Shown here in pieces: positions 15,365-24,198 of a stretch of 30,893 bases of DNA (position 1 is the first letter of the stretch; each line of letters begins with the position of its first letter). The stretch is taken from NCBI GenBank assembly GCA_035400705.1, contig DAOMZV010000008.1, forward strand, positions 1 through 30,893, given 5' to 3'. Under the pieces are notes generated by a model. The model was not told the origin of the DNA, did no database searches, and saw only the letters and a list, made by a program, of their open reading frames with translations. The stretch is from GWC2-40-17 sp035400705. GTDB lineage: Bacteria; Patescibacteriota; Patescibacteriia; Magasanikbacterales; UBA10003. A program made the translations under genes and the position numbers.

Positions 15365-18322
15365 TTAGCTTAAATCTGCCGAATCACAAATATCTTTAAA
15401 ATCACAATGACTACAAGTAAAAACCGACGGTTTGGCGGGAAAATCCGATTGTTTGATTTCAGAAATTTGACTGATTATTTTTTCTTCCAATTTAGTTAAT
15501 TCTTTGTTAGAACCGATAAAAGAAACTTTGGTATTTCCATCTAAATAATAAAAAGTTAGTTGGGCGGGTTTTTCTTGCAATACTTTTTCAGCAGCTAACT
15601 GATAAATTAAAAGCTGTTCTTTATCTTCTGAAGTTAGTTTCCCCTCTTCCTTAGCTTCTCCTGTTTTATAATCAATAATCTCCACTGAGCCATCTGATAG
15701 ACAATCAATGCGATCAATCTGTCCCTTGAGCTTGACGTCACCGAATCTTAGGTTGAAACCGACTTCCAACATTTTGGGTACTCGCCAATCAGTTTTTTCA
15801 TAAAATTCTCTCAATATTTTTCTACCTTTTTCAAAATATTTTTGTCTTTGATTTTTATCTAAATACCATTCATTAATCCAAGATTCTTCATAAAAATTTA
15901 ATAATTTTTCTAATGAGGGTACACGAATTTCGTTTGTTCTAGAAGTAGCTGATTGCTCACCAAATAAATTTCCCTGAGCAACCGAGTTAAGACTTATAAC
16001 TTCTTGATAAAATTTTTGTAACGTCAGATGAATAGTTTTACCAAAACTGAAACTAGCGCTACCTTTAGTTGGAATATGTAAAATATGAGCAAAACGGTAC
16101 TGACGTGGGCAGGTACTGAAAGTTTTGAGTTGAGTAAAACTAAAGGCCGCAGGCAAAATATTAGGGAATTTTTCTGATACTTTTTTTACCTTCTTTTTCT
16201 TCTCAACAAAATTTTCTTCTCCTGTTTCTTCATTTAAAGTTGTGGTGGATAAACCAATTTCTTGGATAAATCGAGACGGTTTACGCTTTCTGTTACCGCC
16301 ATAGTTATCAGCTAAAGTTAGAAATAAACCATCTCTCGCTCTAGTCACACCAACATAAAATAATCTTCTTTCCTCTTGAAGATGAGCATCACCACTCGGT
16401 AAAATTTCCTTAATCAGTTTTTCTGGTAACTCAATTGGTTCACTTCTATTAACCGAAGGAAATTTCATTTCTACCAAATTAACTAAAAAAATGTATTTAA
16501 ATTCTAGGCCTTTGGCAGCATGAAGGGTCATAATTTTAACAGCTTCAGGACCAGCAGAGATATTTTTTTCTAACGCACCTTCTTCGCCAGATTCTAACAA
16601 ATAATTAAAAAAATCTAAAAAATTTTTAACCCTTTTTTCAACATGACTAGTTTCAAATTTTTCCACAGCATTATAAAACTGTTTTAAAAACATGATCTGT
16701 TTAGCTGCTTCAATCTTTCCAGCGTTATTTTGAACGACTAAATTTTTTAAATACCCAGTATCATTCAAGAAAGCATAAACCACCCCAGTGGTTGGCAATT
16801 CTTTGGCCGTTTGTGTGTGTTTTTCTAAAAAACGCAGCAAATTATCAATCTTCCTTAAAGTCTCTTCTGTTAAATCTAAAATTTGCCGGGTTTTTAAAAT
16901 TTCAAAAATTGATTCACTTTTTTTCTTGGCTTGGTGAGTTATTTTTATCAAATCATCATAATTTAAATCGATAAAAGAAGAGCTCAAAATCCTATATAAG
17001 GCGCTATTTTCGTGATAATTATCTAGTAATTTTAAATAAGCAATAATATCAAGCACCAAATCTTGACGATATAAGCCAGAAGAGGCCAAAAATTGAAAAG
17101 GGATATCTAATTTATCTAAGGCTAAAGTAAACAAATCAGCTTCGCTATTAGAACGAATTAAAATGGCAAAATCATTCCAGGTGCAATTTCCACCGCGTTC
17201 TTCTTCTTTAATTTTCAATTGTTGAATTTTTTCAGCTACTTTTCTGGCTTCTTCTTCTCCGGTGCGAGCCTTAATAACCTCAATAATCCCCTCTTCTTTA
17301 TTTTGTGATAATAATTTTTTGTTAATCTTAAGATTGACCTCCAAACGATCGGGATTATTAAAAGAAATCAATTTATATGCATAATCCAAAATATTTTGAC
17401 AACTTCGATAGTTATAAATTAAAGTAATTAAACTAGTATTAGAAAAATCTCTTTTAAAATGCAAGATATTAGAAATAGCCGCTCCTCGAAACTTATAAAT
17501 AGACTGATCATCATCGCCAACTACGGTAAGATTATTTTTAGGCGAAGCTATCAATTTAATTAATTCGTATTGAGCTAAATTGGTATCTTGAAATTCATCA
17601 ACTAGAATATATTTAAACTGTTGACGGTAGAATTCTAAGATTTGCGGTCGCTCTTTAAATAATTTTAGAGTATAAGCAATCAAATCTCCAAAATCTAAAA
17701 CGTTATTGTCTAGTAAAAGTTGGTTATAAGTATGATAAGCATTGGCAATTTCTTGGTATTTCTTTTTTTCATCATAAATTGTTCCCTCAACGATCAAATC
17801 AGCATCTAAGATTAAAGACTCGGCATATTGTAAATAATCGGCAGGAGAAATCATTTCGTCTTTGCAGCGAGAAAAATGCTTTAGCAACGCATGGATAAAT
17901 TTGGTCGGATTACCTAGTGGTCTATAATAATCTAAATCAAATTTATCTAAATTTTCTCGCACTAAAAGCCAACTTTCAGTTTGGGTTAGCAGCTTGAAAT
18001 CTCCAGGTAAACCTACTTCCAAACAATGTTGTTTTAAAATTCGCTCACAAAAAGAATGAAAAGTATGCACCCATAAATCTAAAAAACCGTATGGTAGTAG
18101 TTGATCAATTCTTTCCTCTAATTCCTGAGCAGCCTTATCAGTAAAAGTCAAAGTTAATATTTCTTCGGTTTTGGCTAATCTATTTTCTACCAACCAAGCT
18201 AAACGACGAGTTATTACTGTAGTTTTACCCGTACCAGCTCCCGCGACAATTAATAAAGGACCATTCTTATGAGTAACCGCCTGCTGTTGCTCGGAATTTA
18301 AATTTTCTAGTAACTTAGACAT
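15365..18322 (-). CDS. UvrD/PcrA-type helicase fused to an Fe-S RecB/AddB-like nuclease domain
   Basis: Single-chain superfamily 1A helicase-nuclease of 985 residues, probably for double-strand-break end processing, as in AdnAB or AddAB. Helicase motifs run in order: Q motif LNSEQQQAV (8-16), Walker A GAGTGKT (28-34), LTFTDKAAQEL, Walker B ILVDEFQDTN, VGDDDQSIYKFRGA, YNYRSC, VKIMTLHAAKGLEFKYIFLV, and ERRLFYVGVTRARDGLFL. After about residue 720 comes a PD-(D/E)XK nuclease: a single Cys in FSTCPRQYRF, a His in FGKTIHLTLQKFY, GQIDRID, IIDYKTG, and a terminal C-x2-C-x5-C (TCSHCDFKDIC). The four cysteines match the Fe-S staple of AddB and Cas4. Classical UvrD is about 720 residues and lacks this domain. 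No separate AddA/B or RecBCD partner is in the window. Confidence 0.92.
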   Translation of the reverse strand: MSKLLENLNSEQQQAVTHKNGPLLIVAGAGTGKTTVITRRLAWLVENRLAKTEEILTLTFTDKAAQELEERIDQLLPYGFLDLWVHTFHSFCERILKQHCLEVGLPGDFKLLTQTESWLLVRENLDKFDLDYYRPLGNPTKFIHALLKHFSRCKDEMISPADYLQYAESLILDADLIVEGTIYDEKKKYQEIANAYHTYNQLLLDNNVLDFGDLIAYTLKLFKERPQILEFYRQQFKYILVDEFQDTNLAQYELIKLIASPKNNLTVVGDDDQSIYKFRGAAISNILHFKRDFSNTSLITLIYNYRSCQNILDYAYKLISFNNPDRLEVNLKINKKLLSQNKEEGIIEVIKARTGEEEARKVAEKIQQLKIKEEERGGNCTWNDFAILIRSNSEADLFTLALDKLDIPFQFLASSGLYRQDLVLDIIAYLKLLDNYHENSALYRILSSSFIDLNYDDLIKITHQAKKKSESIFEILKTRQILDLTEETLRKIDNLLRFLEKHTQTAKELPTTGVVYAFLNDTGYLKNLVVQNNAGKIEAAKQIMFLKQFYNAVEKFETSHVEKRVKNFLDFFNYLLESGEEGALEKNISAGPEAVKIMTLHAAKGLEFKYIFLVNLVEMKFPSVNRSEPIELPEKLIKEILPSGDAHLQEERRLFYVGVTRARDGLFLTLADNYGGNRKRKPSRFIQEIGLSTTTLNEETGEENFVEKKKKVKKVSEKFPNILPAAFSFTQLKTFSTCPRQYRFAHILHIPTKGSASFSFGKTIHLTLQKFYQEVISLNSVAQGNLFGEQSATSRTNEIRVPSLEKLLNFYEESWINEWYLDKNQRQKYFEKGRKILREFYEKTDWRVPKMLEVGFNLRFGDVKLKGQIDRIDCLSDGSVEIIDYKTGEAKEEGKLTSEDKEQLLIYQLAAEKVLQEKPAQLTFYYLDGNTKVSFIGSNKELTKLEEKIISQISEIKQSDFPAKPSVFTCSHCDFKDICDSADLS

Positions 18323-18336
18323 ATTATATTTAAACG

Positions 18337-18364
18337 AATACGGACCCGCTCAAGGGCCCGTATT
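18337..18364 (-). repeat. 11-bp hairpin between the carbonic anhydrase and helicase genes
   Basis: Read as minus-strand RNA, AATACGGGCCC pairs with GGGTCCGTATT (one G-U pair) around TTGAGC. On the plus strand the G-U becomes an A-C mismatch, so selection appears to act on the minus transcript. The tail after the stem (CGTTTAAAT) is only weakly U-rich. It may end the ATP synthase transcript or structure the helicase leader. Confidence 0.6.
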
Positions 18365-18394
18365 AAATCTAATCGAAAATTTGGTAAAATAAAT

Positions 18395-18817
18395 TTACGC
18401 AACCTCTTCAAAGCTAATCTGCCCTAATGGATTCATTTTAGCTAAAATCAACTTTATTTCCAAATCGGGAAAATTTTGAACAATTACTTCTTTAGCTTTT
18501 TTCATATCTCTCACATGAGTATCTTGTTCCATTTCAGACGATTCAAAAGATTCTCTGCCACCATAAGCACCACAATCAGTATGGTTCATTAAAATAATTT
18601 GACTAATACCATGCAAAGAAACAGAAATTTCTATTTGTTTAAGAATAATTTGTGCTTCTTTAAGGTTAGTTTCGTTGATTAAACCCTTAACTGCACCAGC
18701 TAAAGACACGAGGTCGCAATTATTTAATAAGTGATTTTCATTTAACCAATTTTTAATCGCCTCCCCCAAACGAAAATCCATGCAGTGAACAATTAAACTT
18801 TTGCATTGATGAGACAT
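18395..18817 (-). CDS. Small beta-class carbonic anhydrase-like protein
   Basis: Expected reaction: hydration of CO2 to bicarbonate with zinc. From the ATG at 18817 there are 140 residues. The beta-class metal and Asp-Arg set is present: HCMDFR (C12, D14, R16) and NHTDCGAYGG (H79, C82). LAGAVKG (39-45) replaces the usual R-x-A-G-N and resembles the short Mycobacterium Rv1284-type enzymes. The protein is shorter than classical beta enzymes (about 190-220), so activity is likely but unproven. The frame is open upstream to 18868, but that would overlap atpC. The chosen start lies 7 bases after the atpC stop, which makes it the last gene of the ATP synthase operon. Confidence 0.82.
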   Translation of the reverse strand: MSHQCKSLIVHCMDFRLGEAIKNWLNENHLLNNCDLVSLAGAVKGLINETNLKEAQIILKQIEISVSLHGISQIILMNHTDCGAYGGRESFESSEMEQDTHVRDMKKAKEVIVQNFPDLEIKLILAKMNPLGQISFEEVA

Positions 18818-18824
18818 AATTTGA

Positions 18825-19286
18825 TTACTTATTATTTTGGTTTTCATTAGAAACTTGACCCAAACCAAGGCGATGACTACGATGTTTACGGGCCACCCTA
18901 ATTCTAGCCAATTCTCTTTCTATCTTACTTGCCAAAGCAGTATATTCAACATCATCAACAGCTTTCTCTTTCATCAATTCCACAGCTCTCTTTCTAGCTT
19001 GCTCAGCCCGATCTAAATCAATTTTTTCTGCCATTTCGGCATTATCAGCTAAAACCACGACGCGACTATTAGGCTGAACTTCTATAAAACCACCAGCTAC
19101 AGCCAAAAAAATTGTCTGATTATCATTTTTAACACGTAATTCTCCTGGAATTAAAGCTGAAACTAGAGGAATGTGATGCGGTAAAATAGTAATTTCCCCA
19201 GTTTTAGTTGGTAAAGAAACTTCATCCACTTCTGACTTGTAGATATTGCCTTCCGGGGTAGTTATTTCAAAAGAAATTTTATCCAT
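18825..19286 (-). CDS. atpC: ATP synthase F1 subunit epsilon
   Basis: Central-stalk subunit coupling rotation to catalysis and often inhibiting ATP hydrolysis. The 153 residues have the N-terminal beta-sandwich (ISFEITTPEGNIYKSEVDEVSLPTKTGEITILPHHIPLVSALIPGELRV) and AVAGGFIEVQPNSRVVVLADNAE. A C-terminal helical hairpin (about 88-135) is rich in charged residues. It is somewhat longer than the usual 130-140 through a basic, glutamine/asparagine-rich tail. It starts 17 bases after atpD. Confidence 0.95.
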   Translation of the reverse strand: MDKISFEITTPEGNIYKSEVDEVSLPTKTGEITILPHHIPLVSALIPGELRVKNDNQTIFLAVAGGFIEVQPNSRVVVLADNAEMAEKIDLDRAEQARKRAVELMKEKAVDDVEYTALASKIERELARIRVARKHRSHRLGLGQVSNENQNNK

Positions 19287-19303
19287 AATTTCAAAGATTG
19301 GAA

Positions 19304-20674
19304 TTATTTATTCGCTTCTTCAACACTACCAATCATATAAAAATTTTGTTCTGGAACAGTATCATATTTTCCATCTAAAATTTCCTTGAAACTTCTTACC
19401 GTTTCGGCTACTGGAACGTATTTTCCTGGACGACCAGTGAAAGTTTCCGCAACATTAAACGGTTGAGATAAAAATTTCTGAATTTTGCGCGCTCGAGAAA
19501 CAGTAATCTTATCTTCATCAGATAATTCTTCCATACCTAAAATAGCAATAATATCTTGCAGATCTTTATATCTTTGTAAAACTTGCTGAACACGACGAGC
19601 AACATTATAATGTTCTTCCCCTACAATATTTGGATCCAAAATAGTTGAAGAGGAATCCAAAGGATCTACGGCTGGGTAGATACCCAATTCTGATAAGCCA
19701 CGGGATAAAACAACAGTGGAATCAAGGTGGGAAAAAGTAGTAGCAGGAGCTGGGTCGGTCAAATCATCGGCTGGTACATACACCGCTTGTACCGAAGTAA
19801 TAGAGCCCTTATTAGTAGAAGTGATTCTTTCCTGCAAGGCACCCATTTCTGTAGCCAAAGTTGGTTGATAACCTACCGCTGAAGGCAGACGACCAAGCAA
19901 AGCAGATACTTCTGAGCCAGCTTGAGTAAAACGAAAAATATTATCAACGAACAAAAGTAAGTCTTTACCTTCTTCATCTCTAAAATATTCAGCCATCGCC
20001 AAGGCTGATAAGGCGACACGGGCTCTAGCTCCTGGTGGCTCATTCATCTGTCCAAAAACTAGAGTGGTTTTATCCAAAACACCAGAATCTTTCATTTCTC
20101 TATATAAATCATTACCTTCACGAGTACGTTCGCCAACACCGGCAAACATGGAATAACCGCCGTGTTCATGGGCAATATTTCTAATTAACTCTTGAATAAC
20201 TACTGTTTTACCTACACCAGCACCACCAAATAAACCAATTTTTCCGCCTTTCAAAAAGGGACAAATCAAATCAATCACCTTAATACCTGTTTCCAAAACT
20301 TCTGATTTAATAGACTGATCAGTAAATTCCGGTGCTGGACGATGGATTGGATATTTCTTTTTAATTTTTACTTCGCCCAAACCATCAATCACATTACCAG
20401 TAATATCAAACATTCTGCCTAAGGTTTCCTTACCCACAGGTACAGAAATAGGTGCTTCAGTATCTATTACTTCTTGATCGCGTCTTAATCCATCAGTAGA
20501 ACTCATAGCCACTGTTCTAACTAAATTGTTCCCAATATGCTGTTCCACCTCAAGAATTAATTTCTTGCCATCTGGTAAGGTGGTTTCCAAAGCATCATAA
20601 ATGTTGGGCAGTTTTTCTGGAAAAAACACATCCACAACCACACCAATAATTTGCGAAATTTTACCTTTATTCAT
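19304..20674 (-). CDS. atpD: ATP synthase F1 subunit beta
   Basis: Catalytic subunit of F1. The 456 residues contain Walker A GGAGVGKT (150-157), the catalytic GVGERTREGNDLY segment with its glutamate, LLFVDNIFRFTQAGSEVSALLGR, the GYQPTLATEMGALQERI stretch, and the DELSEED-type lever MEELSDEDK near 390. Nothing unusual was seen. It starts 44 bases after atpG, the longest gap among the F1 genes, with no clear hairpin in it and no Shine-Dalgarno. Confidence 0.98.
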   Translation of the reverse strand: MNKGKISQIIGVVVDVFFPEKLPNIYDALETTLPDGKKLILEVEQHIGNNLVRTVAMSSTDGLRRDQEVIDTEAPISVPVGKETLGRMFDITGNVIDGLGEVKIKKKYPIHRPAPEFTDQSIKSEVLETGIKVIDLICPFLKGGKIGLFGGAGVGKTVVIQELIRNIAHEHGGYSMFAGVGERTREGNDLYREMKDSGVLDKTTLVFGQMNEPPGARARVALSALAMAEYFRDEEGKDLLLFVDNIFRFTQAGSEVSALLGRLPSAVGYQPTLATEMGALQERITSTNKGSITSVQAVYVPADDLTDPAPATTFSHLDSTVVLSRGLSELGIYPAVDPLDSSSTILDPNIVGEEHYNVARRVQQVLQRYKDLQDIIAILGMEELSDEDKITVSRARKIQKFLSQPFNVAETFTGRPGKYVPVAETVRSFKEILDGKYDTVPEQNFYMIGSVEEANK

Positions 20675-20718
20675 ACAACGATGTAAATTTGTTAATTTTT
20701 TTATTTAATTTAGATAAA

Positions 20719-21681
20719 TTATTCCAAAGCTGCAGCTCCACCGGAAATTTCAGCTATTTCTCTAGTAATACCCGCTTGACGTGCTTGGTTTAGAGCAAAC
20801 ACTAAATCACCAATCATTTCTTCTGCTGCTTCTGAAGCGTTACGCATAGCCATCATTCTGGCGCTGTGCTCTGAAGCGCTTGATTCTAATAAAGCTTGAA
20901 AAAGCTGAACTTCAATTAATTTAGGTAACATTTTTTCCAAAATCCAAGCCGGATTAGGTTCAAAAATAAAATCCACCGATTGTTCTGAAAAATCACATTC
21001 ATTTTGTTCTTTTTCACACAAACTTTTAATCATTTTTTCTAAATCAACCGGAGAAATTGGCAATACTTGACGAATGGTTGGTTTTTGCAATACTGCCGAA
21101 ATATAATCGGTATAAATAATGGCCACTTTATCAAATTTCTTTTTTTCAAAATCTGTTTTAATAATTTCTATAATTGGTTTAACTTCTAATAAATTAGGAG
21201 TATCGGAAAAATTATTAAAACTTGCTACAACTTTTAAACCCATTTTTATAGCTATTTTTTCACTTTGTTTACCAATAGTAATAGCTGAAATCTCAATTTT
21301 ATTTTTAGCTGCAGGAGAAATTATTTTTTTACCAAAAGATCTCTGAACAGCAATTAAATCAACATTTTTTATTTGTTCAATGGTTTTCTTAAAGATATTG
21401 GAGTTAAAACCACCACACAAACCCCTATTAGAACTTACAATCACCAGTAATATTTTTTTAACTGGACGAATTTGCATTAAAGGGTGTTTGGTTAGAACCT
21501 TCATCTCTGAAAGCTTTAACAACATTTCTCTAGCTAATAAAGCATACGAACGAGTCGCTAAAGCAGTGCGGACAGCCTTACGCATTTTAGAAGCTGAAAC
21601 TAATTCCATAGCCTTGGTAATTTTTTTAGTATTACCAATTGATTTAATTCTGCGTCTAACTATTTTAGCATTAACTGCCAT
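20719..21681 (-). CDS. atpG: ATP synthase F1 subunit gamma
   Basis: Rotor shaft of F1. The 320 residues keep the conserved ends: VRRRIKSIGNTKKITKAMELVSASKMRKA at 8-36 and SEHSARMMAMRNASEAAEEMIGDLVFALNQARQAGITREIAEISGGAAAL at the C-terminus, plus LVIVSSNRGLCGGFNSNIFK. It is about 30 residues longer than typical gamma, the extra being in the middle Rossmann-like domain. The start is 3 bases after the atpA stop. Confidence 0.96.
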   Translation of the reverse strand: MAVNAKIVRRRIKSIGNTKKITKAMELVSASKMRKAVRTALATRSYALLAREMLLKLSEMKVLTKHPLMQIRPVKKILLVIVSSNRGLCGGFNSNIFKKTIEQIKNVDLIAVQRSFGKKIISPAAKNKIEISAITIGKQSEKIAIKMGLKVVASFNNFSDTPNLLEVKPIIEIIKTDFEKKKFDKVAIIYTDYISAVLQKPTIRQVLPISPVDLEKMIKSLCEKEQNECDFSEQSVDFIFEPNPAWILEKMLPKLIEVQLFQALLESSASEHSARMMAMRNASEAAEEMIGDLVFALNQARQAGITREIAEISGGAAALE

Positions 21682-21684
21682 AAA

Positions 21685-23175
21685 TTATTGTTTGATAAAT
21701 TCTTCGCAAGCTTCTTTTAACTCACTCTCAATTGTTTCGTCCCACTCACCTTGGGAAATTTTCTTTAACAAGCTGGAACGAGAAGCTGAAGCAAAAGACA
21801 AAAATTTCTTTTCCACCGCAGCAATTTCAGCCACGGCAAATTTATCAAAATAACCGTTATTAACCGCGTAGATAACTACTACCTCTTGTTCTACTGGCAT
21901 TGGTTGATACTGAGGCTGTTTTAATAATTCAGTAATTCTCTGTCCTCTTTCAATTTGTTTTTTAGTTTCCGGATCCAAATCAGAAGCCATCTGAGCGAAA
22001 GCTTCGAGTTCTCTAAATTGAGCCATGGCTAATTTTAATTTACCTGCCACTTTTTTCATTGGTTTAATTTGAGCATCACCGCCAACACGAGACACGGAAA
22101 TACCCACATTTAAGGCTGGACGAATACCGCGATAAAACAAATCTGTTTCCAAAAAAATTTGACCATCGGTAATAGAAATAACATTAGTGGGAATATAAGC
22201 GGTTACATCACCAGCTTGAGTTTCAATAATTGGTAAGGCAGTAATTGATCCGCCTCCGTGTGCCTTATTACGACGACAAGCTCTTTCTAATAATCTAGAA
22301 TGAAGATAAAAAACATCTCCTGGGTATGCCTCGCGTCCTGGTGGACGGCGTAATAATAAAGAAATTTCACGATAAGCCCAGGCTTGTTTAGACAGATCAT
22401 CATAAATACACAAAACATCCTTACCTTGATCCATAAAATATTCACCCATAGCTACACCAGCATAGGGGGCTAAATAATTTAAAGAAGCGGGATCAGAAGC
22501 ACCAGCCACCACAACAATAGTGTAATCCATGGCTCCGGTTTCTTTTAATTTAGCCACAATTCTAGCAATTTTAGATTCCTTCTGGCCAATGGCTACATAA
22601 ACGCAAATCATGTTTTTGCCTTTTTGATTGATAATAGTATCAATAGCTAAGGCAGTTTTTCCAGTTTGTCTGTCACCAATAATCAATTCACGTTGACCAC
22701 GACCAATGGGAATCATGGCATCAATAGCTTTGATGCCAGTTTCTACAGGCTGAGAAACACGTTCGCGAGTCATAACGCCAGGTGCAATTCTTTCCAAGGG
22801 ATAAAATTTGGTGGTTTTAATCTTGGGTCCGCCATCTAAAACTTGTCCCAAAGGATTAACTACACGACCAATTAAGTTATCAGCTACTGGAACGGACAAA
22901 ATTCTTCCGGTGCGTTTAACCACATCACCTTCTTTAATATGTTTATATTCACCAAGCAAAATTGCCCCAACCACTTCTTCTTCCAAATTCAAAACCACAC
23001 CGTATGTCCCACCAGGAAACTCTAACATTTCATTAGCTTGGCATTTAGTTAATCCGCTCATGCGAGCGATAGAGTCACCGACTTCAATAACATGACCAAT
23101 TTCTTCGACTTCGACACTTTGCTCAAAAGAAGAAATATTCTTTTTAAGTTCTTCAACAATTGAGTTAATAGACAT
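21685..23175 (-). CDS. atpA: ATP synthase F1 subunit alpha
   Basis: Non-catalytic nucleotide-binding subunit alternating with beta. The 496 residues contain the beta-barrel N-domain (VIEVGDSIARMSGLTKCQANEMLEF), Walker A GDRQTGKT (167-174), LCIYDDLSKQAWAYREISLLLRRPPGREAYPGDVFYLHSRLLERA, and the arginine-finger region VGISVSRVGGDAQIKPMKKVAGKLK. It starts 3 bases after the delta gene. No oddities. Confidence 0.98.
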   Translation of the reverse strand: MSINSIVEELKKNISSFEQSVEVEEIGHVIEVGDSIARMSGLTKCQANEMLEFPGGTYGVVLNLEEEVVGAILLGEYKHIKEGDVVKRTGRILSVPVADNLIGRVVNPLGQVLDGGPKIKTTKFYPLERIAPGVMTRERVSQPVETGIKAIDAMIPIGRGQRELIIGDRQTGKTALAIDTIINQKGKNMICVYVAIGQKESKIARIVAKLKETGAMDYTIVVVAGASDPASLNYLAPYAGVAMGEYFMDQGKDVLCIYDDLSKQAWAYREISLLLRRPPGREAYPGDVFYLHSRLLERACRRNKAHGGGSITALPIIETQAGDVTAYIPTNVISITDGQIFLETDLFYRGIRPALNVGISVSRVGGDAQIKPMKKVAGKLKLAMAQFRELEAFAQMASDLDPETKKQIERGQRITELLKQPQYQPMPVEQEVVVIYAVNNGYFDKFAVAEIAAVEKKFLSFASASRSSLLKKISQGEWDETIESELKEACEEFIKQ

Positions 23176-23178
23176 ATT

Positions 23179-23568
23179 TTAATTAAATGATTGTTTTAAA
23201 TTTAATAATTGTGTTTTAAGACTGGCATCAATAATTTTATCATCAGTTTGTAAAATAAATCCTCCCAAAATACTCTCGTCAATAATTATTGTTTCCTCAA
23301 TTTTACCAGCTAAAGAATTTTTTATTTTTTCAACCGTCTTTAAATCCCCTTTCTTGGCTAAAGTAATTTTTACCTCTTGGATACCTTCCGAGGATTTGGC
23401 ATATCTTTCAAACTCCTCAATAATTTGGTCAATTTTCTTAACTTTATTTTCTTTAATCAAAAAGGTAGCAAAATTTTTAACTGCTATTTTAATTTGAGCC
23501 GGTTTTAAATCTTTAACAGTTTCTAACAAAATTTTAGCGTAAAACTTGTTGCTTTTACCTTTGGCCAT
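23179..23568 (-). CDS. atpH: ATP synthase F1 subunit delta, short form
   Basis: Joins F1 to the peripheral stalk. Only 129 residues against the usual 175-180. The C-terminal half is recognisable: VKITLAKKGDLKTVEKIKNSLAGKIEETIIIDESILGGFILQTDDKIIDASLKTQLLNLK. The N-terminal six-helix domain that binds alpha appears shortened: residues 1-70 cover perhaps half of it, starting at SNKFYAKILLETVKDLK. The gene is placed normally between b and alpha, 3 bases before atpA and 1 base after atpF, so this looks like a genuine compact form rather than a frameshift. Confidence 0.85.
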   Translation of the reverse strand: MAKGKSNKFYAKILLETVKDLKPAQIKIAVKNFATFLIKENKVKKIDQIIEEFERYAKSSEGIQEVKITLAKKGDLKTVEKIKNSLAGKIEETIIIDESILGGFILQTDDKIIDASLKTQLLNLKQSFN

Positions 23569-23569
23569 A

Positions 23570-24142
23570 TTATTTCAACTTAATACTTTTAACCGCGCTT
23601 TCAATTAATTCTTTATCCTTTTTATTATCTACTTTTTCTTTTAAAATTTTTTCTAGGGCAGTTATTACCAACTCTCCGGCATCTTTTTTAATTGCTAAGA
23701 TCATTTCTTCTCGTTCTTCTTTTATTTTTTCTTTAGCTTGAATAACAAGAGATTCAATTTCTTTTTTAGATTGATCTTTAATTTCATCTGATAAACGCTT
23801 GCTTTCGGCAGCTGTTTTTTCCAAAATTTGATGGGATTCAGTCTTAGCCTCGTTAATTATCTTTTGATATTCAGTATTACTTTTAGCTAAATTATCTTCA
23901 ATTTTTTTAACGTTATTTAAACTTTCATCAATTATTTTTTTACGATCAGCCATTTTTTTAGTTAAAGGTTTTAAAATCAAAAACCATAAAATAGCTGCCA
24001 CTAAAGCAAAATTGATTAGTTGAAAAACAAATAACTGTCCATTAATACCTAAAGAACCCAAAACTCCCCCCTCGGCAGTTCCGGTAGTTTCGGTTAATTC
24101 TGGTGCTTCTTCAGAAGCATGAGCAATTTCTATAAAATTCAT
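23570..24142 (-). CDS. atpF: ATP synthase F0 subunit b
   Basis: Peripheral stalk subunit. Of 190 residues, the first 34 are an acidic, Gly/Thr-rich segment outside the membrane domain (HASEEAPELTETTGTAEGG). One transmembrane helix follows (about 36-58, FVFQLINFALVAAILWFLILKPL), then a long charged amphipathic helix to the end (MADRKKIIDESLNNVKKIEDNL onward). Only one b gene is present, so a homodimer is expected. The N-terminal extension is longer than in E. coli b. It is preceded by a hairpin that separates it from atpE. Confidence 0.92.
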   Translation of the reverse strand: MNFIEIAHASEEAPELTETTGTAEGGVLGSLGINGQLFVFQLINFALVAAILWFLILKPLTKKMADRKKIIDESLNNVKKIEDNLAKSNTEYQKIINEAKTESHQILEKTAAESKRLSDEIKDQSKKEIESLVIQAKEKIKEEREEMILAIKKDAGELVITALEKILKEKVDNKKDKELIESAVKSIKLK

Positions 24143-24165
24143 AATAAATAAAAATAATTTTTAGC

Positions 24166-24191
24166 GGTTAGACCTCCAAAAAGGTCCAACC
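24166..24191 (-). repeat. Hairpin between atpE and atpF
   Basis: Minus strand GGTTGGACC pairs with GGTCTAACC (one G-U) around an 8-base loop, located 8 bases after the atpE stop. The tail has scattered T only. A partial terminator or mRNA-stabilising 3' hairpin here would raise c-subunit mRNA relative to downstream genes, fitting its high stoichiometry. That role is inferred. Confidence 0.55.
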
Positions 24192-24198
24192 AAAAAAA

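Noticed and set aside
18323..18328. TATAAT directly before the helicase ATG as a promoter
   Set aside because: The start would fall inside the coding sequence, and the only -35-like sequence (TTGAGC) is 19 bases away inside a hairpin loop.
18818..18868. Longer carbonic anhydrase start at 18868
   Set aside because: It would overlap atpC and place 17 unrelated residues before the conserved start of the fold.
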